DNA of 43,179 bases from Arthrobacter sp. (GTDB lineage: Bacteria > Actinomycetota > Actinomycetes > Actinomycetales > Micrococcaceae): positions 1 through 43,179 of the forward strand of contig NZ_JAPSHJ010000031.1 of assembly GCF_031179985.1 (NCBI RefSeq). The letters are read 5' to 3'. How positions within the stretch are numbered: position 1 is the stretch's first letter; the number at the start of each line of letters is the position of its first letter. The translations under genes were made by a program, and so were the position numbers. The notes beneath the pieces were generated by a model. It was not told where the DNA came from. It made no database searches and worked only from the letters and a program-made list of their open reading frames with translations. This document shows, one piece after another, positions 40,762 to 43,179 of the stretch.

Positions 40762-41469
40762 TCAGTCGGAGGCACCCCGCTGGGCGGCAATCAACCGGCG
40801 TCGGGAGTTCACCAGATGATTGCGCATGGCCGCCGCGGCTGCCGGCTCATCCTGTTCCGCGATGGCCGCATAGATGGACCTGTGCTCCTGTGTCACCTGT
40901 TCGAAGTGGTCGCGGGCATAATCCTCGGCTCCAGTGATGAGTCTTGTTCGCGGCATGGCGATCATCGTCGGGCCCAGGTTGGCCAGGCACTCGGAGTAAT
41001 AAGGATTACCCGTTGCCGCTGCAATGGCCCGATGGAAGCCGTAGTCGGATTTCATGGCATGAGCGGGATGGCCTGAATTGGACATGAATTCTTCGAGCGA
41101 ACCCTGAACCGCCTTCAACTGACGTTCACTGCGGTTCTTGGCTGCAAGGGCAGCACTTTCACCTTCTACCCCCATGCGGAACTCGAGCAGGTGCAACCGG
41201 TCCTCCAGAGTAGCCACAGCCCGCGCTCCGGGCATCGTAGACGGTCCGGCCAGCGGGGGTGTCAGGACAAAACTGCCACGTCCGCGTTCAGTCTCCACCA
41301 GTCCCTCTGCCTGGAGCCGGGTCAGGGCGGACCGGACCACCGTCCTGCTCACACGGAACTCGCTGATCAAGGTGTTTTCGCTCGGCAGTTTGTCCCCGGG
41401 TTGGATTGTCCCCTCAACAATGCGGTTCCGCAGGTCTGCTGCGAGGTCGGCGGTCAGGTTTCGGCTCAT
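40762..41469 (-). CDS. GntR-family transcriptional regulator (FCD domain)
   Basis: 235 aa. The N-terminal winged helix-turn-helix (about 8-75) shows PGDKLPSENTLISEFRVSRTVVRSALTRLQAEGLVETERGRGSFV, in overlapping pieces typical of FadR-type GntR repressors. The C-terminal FCD ligand domain (about 90-225) has the His/Asp metal-site pattern (DYGFHRAIAAATGN and EQVTQEHRSIYAAI), binding a carboxylic-acid-type effector. I chose the ATG at 41469; upstream frames lack a ribosome binding site, which is weak here too. The stop of the dehydratase gene lies 10 bp upstream, so the two are co-directional. It probably controls that gene through the palindrome at 42647-42679, and its ligand may be a sugar acid. 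Confidence 0.9.
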   Translation of the reverse strand: MSRNLTADLAADLRNRIVEGTIQPGDKLPSENTLISEFRVSRTVVRSALTRLQAEGLVETERGRGSFVLTPPLAGPSTMPGARAVATLEDRLHLLEFRMGVEGESAALAAKNRSERQLKAVQGSLEEFMSNSGHPAHAMKSDYGFHRAIAAATGNPYYSECLANLGPTMIAMPRTRLITGAEDYARDHFEQVTQEHRSIYAAIAEQDEPAAAAAMRNHLVNSRRRLIAAQRGASD

Positions 41470-41479
41470 GAACCCAAGA

Positions 41480-42607
41480 TTACGCGCCGACTTCCACCGA
41501 ATCGGTGGTCCAGGCACGTGCCTGATCGCTGAGGGTCACCCCAAGGCCAAGGCGGTCGGGAACGAGCATTCTGCCATTTTTGGTTTCAAGCCGTTCGTTG
41601 AAGAGCGGATCCAGCCAGTCGAAGTGTTCAACCCAGGGCTCAGCCGGATAGGCCGCAGCCAGGTGAAGGTGGATCTCCATGGCAAAGTGCGGGGCAAGTC
41701 CAAGTCCGCGTTCGTCTGCCAGGGCGGCGAGGCGAAGGAACTGGGTGATACCGCCTACCCTGGGAGCGTCGGGTTGGATGATGTCACAGCCGTTGGCGGT
41801 CATCAATGCTTTATGCTCAGCCACGGAGGCCAGCATTTCCCCGGTGGCGATGGGCGTGTCCAAGGCTTGGGCGAGTTGGGCATGGCCATCGAAGTCGTAA
41901 GCATCCAAGGGTTCTTCGATCCAGACGAGATCAAATTCCTCGAGGCGCCTGCCCATACGCAGGGCCGTGGCGCGGTCCCATTGCTGGTTGGCATCGACCA
42001 TAAGCGGGACGTCCCAGCCTATGTGGTCGCGGACTCCCGCAACGCGCCGCAGGTCCTCTGCAGAATCGGGCAGGCCGACCTTGATTTTGATGCCTCCGAT
42101 TCCTTCCTCAAGGGATTGGGTTGCACGGGCCTTGACCTCATCCAGGGTGGCGTTGAGGAATCCCCCTGAGGTGTTGTAGGTCCGCACCGAGTCACGGTAG
42201 GAACCCAGTAATTTCGCAAGCGGCAATCCTGCCCGCTTGGCCTTGAGGTCATAGAGTGCGACGTCAATTGCCGCCAGCGCCTGGGTGGCCACTCCGGAAC
42301 GGCCCACTGACGCGCCGGCCCAGAGCAGCTTGGTATAGATCTTGCCGATGTCGTTGGGATCCTCACCGATGACTCCCTGCACGACTTCCTTGGCGTGCGC
42401 ATACTGGGCGGGGCCTCCGGCACGCTTGGAGTAGCTGAAGCCGAAGCCGGTGTGGCCTTGCTCGGTCAGCAGTTCGGCGAACAGGAAAACCACCTCCGTC
42501 ATTGGCTTCTGGCGGCCGGTGAACACCTTGGCGTCACTGATCGGCACCGCCAGAGGCAGGCGGGCCGTCGAAAGTTTGACGTGGCGGATGAGATCGAGGC
42601 TGCTCAT
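41480..42607 (-). CDS. Enolase-superfamily dehydratase, L-talarate/galactarate type
   Basis: 375 aa, mandelate racemase/muconate lactonising family. Catalytic features: K174-I-K176 in GGIKIKVG; metal ligands D205 (VDANQQW), E231 (IEEP) and E257 (GEM); and general acid/base H307 in APHFAMEIH. The end EPWVEHFDWLDPLFNERL resembles talarate/galactarate dehydratases, which dehydrate acid sugars to 5-keto-4-deoxy sugar acids. The exact substrate is uncertain; other acid-sugar dehydratases are possible. I chose the ATG at 42607 because AAGGGAGA lies just upstream; in-frame extension to 42646 would enter the operator. It is upstream of, and probably co-transcribed with, the GntR gene. Confidence 0.9.
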   Translation of the reverse strand: MSSLDLIRHVKLSTARLPLAVPISDAKVFTGRQKPMTEVVFLFAELLTEQGHTGFGFSYSKRAGGPAQYAHAKEVVQGVIGEDPNDIGKIYTKLLWAGASVGRSGVATQALAAIDVALYDLKAKRAGLPLAKLLGSYRDSVRTYNTSGGFLNATLDEVKARATQSLEEGIGGIKIKVGLPDSAEDLRRVAGVRDHIGWDVPLMVDANQQWDRATALRMGRRLEEFDLVWIEEPLDAYDFDGHAQLAQALDTPIATGEMLASVAEHKALMTANGCDIIQPDAPRVGGITQFLRLAALADERGLGLAPHFAMEIHLHLAAAYPAEPWVEHFDWLDPLFNERLETKNGRMLVPDRLGLGVTLSDQARAWTTDSVEVGA

Positions 42608-42646
42608 AGTTCTCCCTTGTGCTGAGTGGCGGGCGGCATTGCTCAA

Positions 42647-42679
42647 CTTATATTACAAGCTTCTAACTTGTAATATAAG
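42647..42679. promoter_or_regulatory. Perfect 13-bp inverted repeat, probable GntR operator
   Basis: CTTATATTACAAG (42647-42659) and CTTGTAATATAAG (42667-42679) are perfect inverted repeats around a 7-bp spacer. The element starts 40 bp upstream of the dehydratase start codon, in an AT-rich island inside high-GC DNA. TATATT/AATATA overlaps where a -10 element could lie. FadR-type GntR proteins often bind such TTGTA-type palindromes. Binding by the adjacent regulator is inferred. Confidence 0.7.
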
Positions 42680-42825
42680 CTCCCATCAGGAAACGCAAGC
42701 TGCTGCGTTTAGAACGTGTGCGCGGCGAAGGGATATCCATCCCTGTCCAACAATTGCTCCCGCAAAGGCTGATTGAGAGTCCCGCACAGGACGCCGAGAC
42801 GTGAGAGTCTCCTCGGCGCCCAACA

Positions 42826-42866
42826 GGGACGGGCGGTTCATTGCTCCACACTGGACCGCCCGTCCC
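42826..42866. repeat. 12-bp perfect inverted repeat, unknown role
   Basis: GGGACGGGCGGT (42826-42837) and ACCGCCCGTCCC (42855-42866) enclose a 17-nt loop. No T tract follows on either strand, so it is not a clear terminator. It might be a structured RNA element or a regulator site. Confidence 0.5.
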
Positions 42867-43105
42867 ACACCACTTCTCCCGATCATTCTTCATTGAACCT
42901 ATGATCGTCCTACGAAGTTGTGCACATTCGCCGGCAACGGAAGGTGAGCTACCAGCAGGCGGTGACCTGGCGTTTGTGTGCAGCTGGTCAGATGGTTCCC
43001 TGTCCTCCACCTGTGTGCGGGAAAAGCCCGTAAGGATTTAGCTTTTGCCGTGCACCTGTTGGGGAGAGGCAACGGCAGCCCACCACCTTGGTCCGGCGAA
43101 GCCGG

Positions 43106-43179
43106 CTACCGTCTCAGCTCATCGGGAAGTTCAACGTCATGCGGATCAAGATCCGGGCGCGGACGAAGGAATCGCAGTG
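43106..43179 (-). CDS. 3' end of an unidentified gene (partial)
   Basis: A minus-strand frame enters at the window edge and ends at TAG (43106-43108). The last 23 codons read LRFLRPRPDLDPHDVELPDELRR, in short LRPRPDLDP then DVELPDELRR. Its charged, proline-containing composition and codon style look like a real C-terminus. A CCGGC/GCCGG hairpin sits directly after the stop (43093-43105). No family can be named from so little sequence. Confidence 0.4.
   Translation of the reverse strand, partial: LRFLRPRPDLDPHDVELPDELRR

Larger units (their letters stand above)
42608..43105. other. Intergenic region upstream of the dehydratase
   Basis: About 500 bp. Besides the operator palindrome it holds two adjacent stem-loop candidates: arms CGCCGAG (42792-42798) with CTCGGCG (42812-42818), and GGGACGGGCGGT (42826-42837) with ACCGCCCGTCCC (42855-42866). 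A 115-codon minus-strand frame (42663-43010) overlaps the operator and has no family resemblance. No gene is called. Confidence 0.5.

Noticed and set aside
41138..42169. 343-codon plus-strand frame opposite the GntR and dehydratase genes
   Set aside because: Antisense shadow; both minus-strand genes have intact catalytic or DNA-binding motifs.

Overview
This window is a replication-origin region of a high-GC actinobacterium. The gene order parB-parA-rsmG-jag-yidC-yidD-rnpA-rpmH / dnaA-dnaN-gnd-recF-dciA-gyrB-gyrA, the tRNA-Ile / DLW-39-type small ORF / tRNA-Ala block, and the crgA-sortase-pabA-pknB-pknA-pbpA-rodA-pstP-fhaB-fhaA block fit Micrococcaceae, most likely Arthrobacter or Pseudarthrobacter. 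That assignment is an inference from synteny and protein style; no database was searched.

Layout. (1) 1-4149 is a gene desert of visibly lower GC. It holds six perfect-core parS sites, one degenerate parS and two small groups of DnaA boxes. (2) 4150-9849, minus strand: parB and parA (a seventh parS lies inside parA), then rsmG, jag/khpB, yidC, yidD, rnpA and rpmH (segregation, rRNA modification, membrane insertion, RNase P, ribosome). (3) 9850-12272: oriC, with DnaA boxes on both sides of dnaA and an AT-rich candidate unwinding element before dnaN. (4) 12273-22031, plus strand: dnaN, gnd, recF, dciA, gyrB, gyrA and a DUF3566 membrane protein. (5) 22116-27102: tRNA-Ile, a tiny membrane protein, tRNA-Ala, an EamA transporter, a family 2 glycosyltransferase, an 11-residue-repeat membrane protein, a cyclophilin and a rhomboid protease. 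(6) 27103-27829: an intergenic region packed with DnaA boxes about 15 kb from oriC. (7) 27830-40662: tag, crgA, class E sortase, a small membrane protein, pabA/trpG, then the seven-gene minus-strand Ser/Thr kinase-phosphatase and cell-wall elongation operon, and tRNA-Leu. (8) 40762-43179: a FadR-type GntR regulator, a galactarate/talarate-type dehydratase preceded by a perfect 13-bp inverted repeat (likely operator), and the 3' end of an unidentified gene.

How it works together. DnaA loads replication at oriC, DnaN, DciA, RecF and gyrase support fork progress, and ParA/ParB bind the parS sites clustered to the left to segregate the new origins. The right-hand operon couples Ser/Thr phosphorylation and FHA readout to peptidoglycan synthesis, and CrgA acts at the septum.

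The observations most worth following are the origin-like DnaA-box cluster at 27.2-27.8 kb, which has more exact boxes than the canonical oriC and shares composite motifs with it, and the 4-kb parS/DnaA-box desert on the other side. Together they leave DnaA-binding arrays about 11 kb to the left and 15 kb to the right of oriC.
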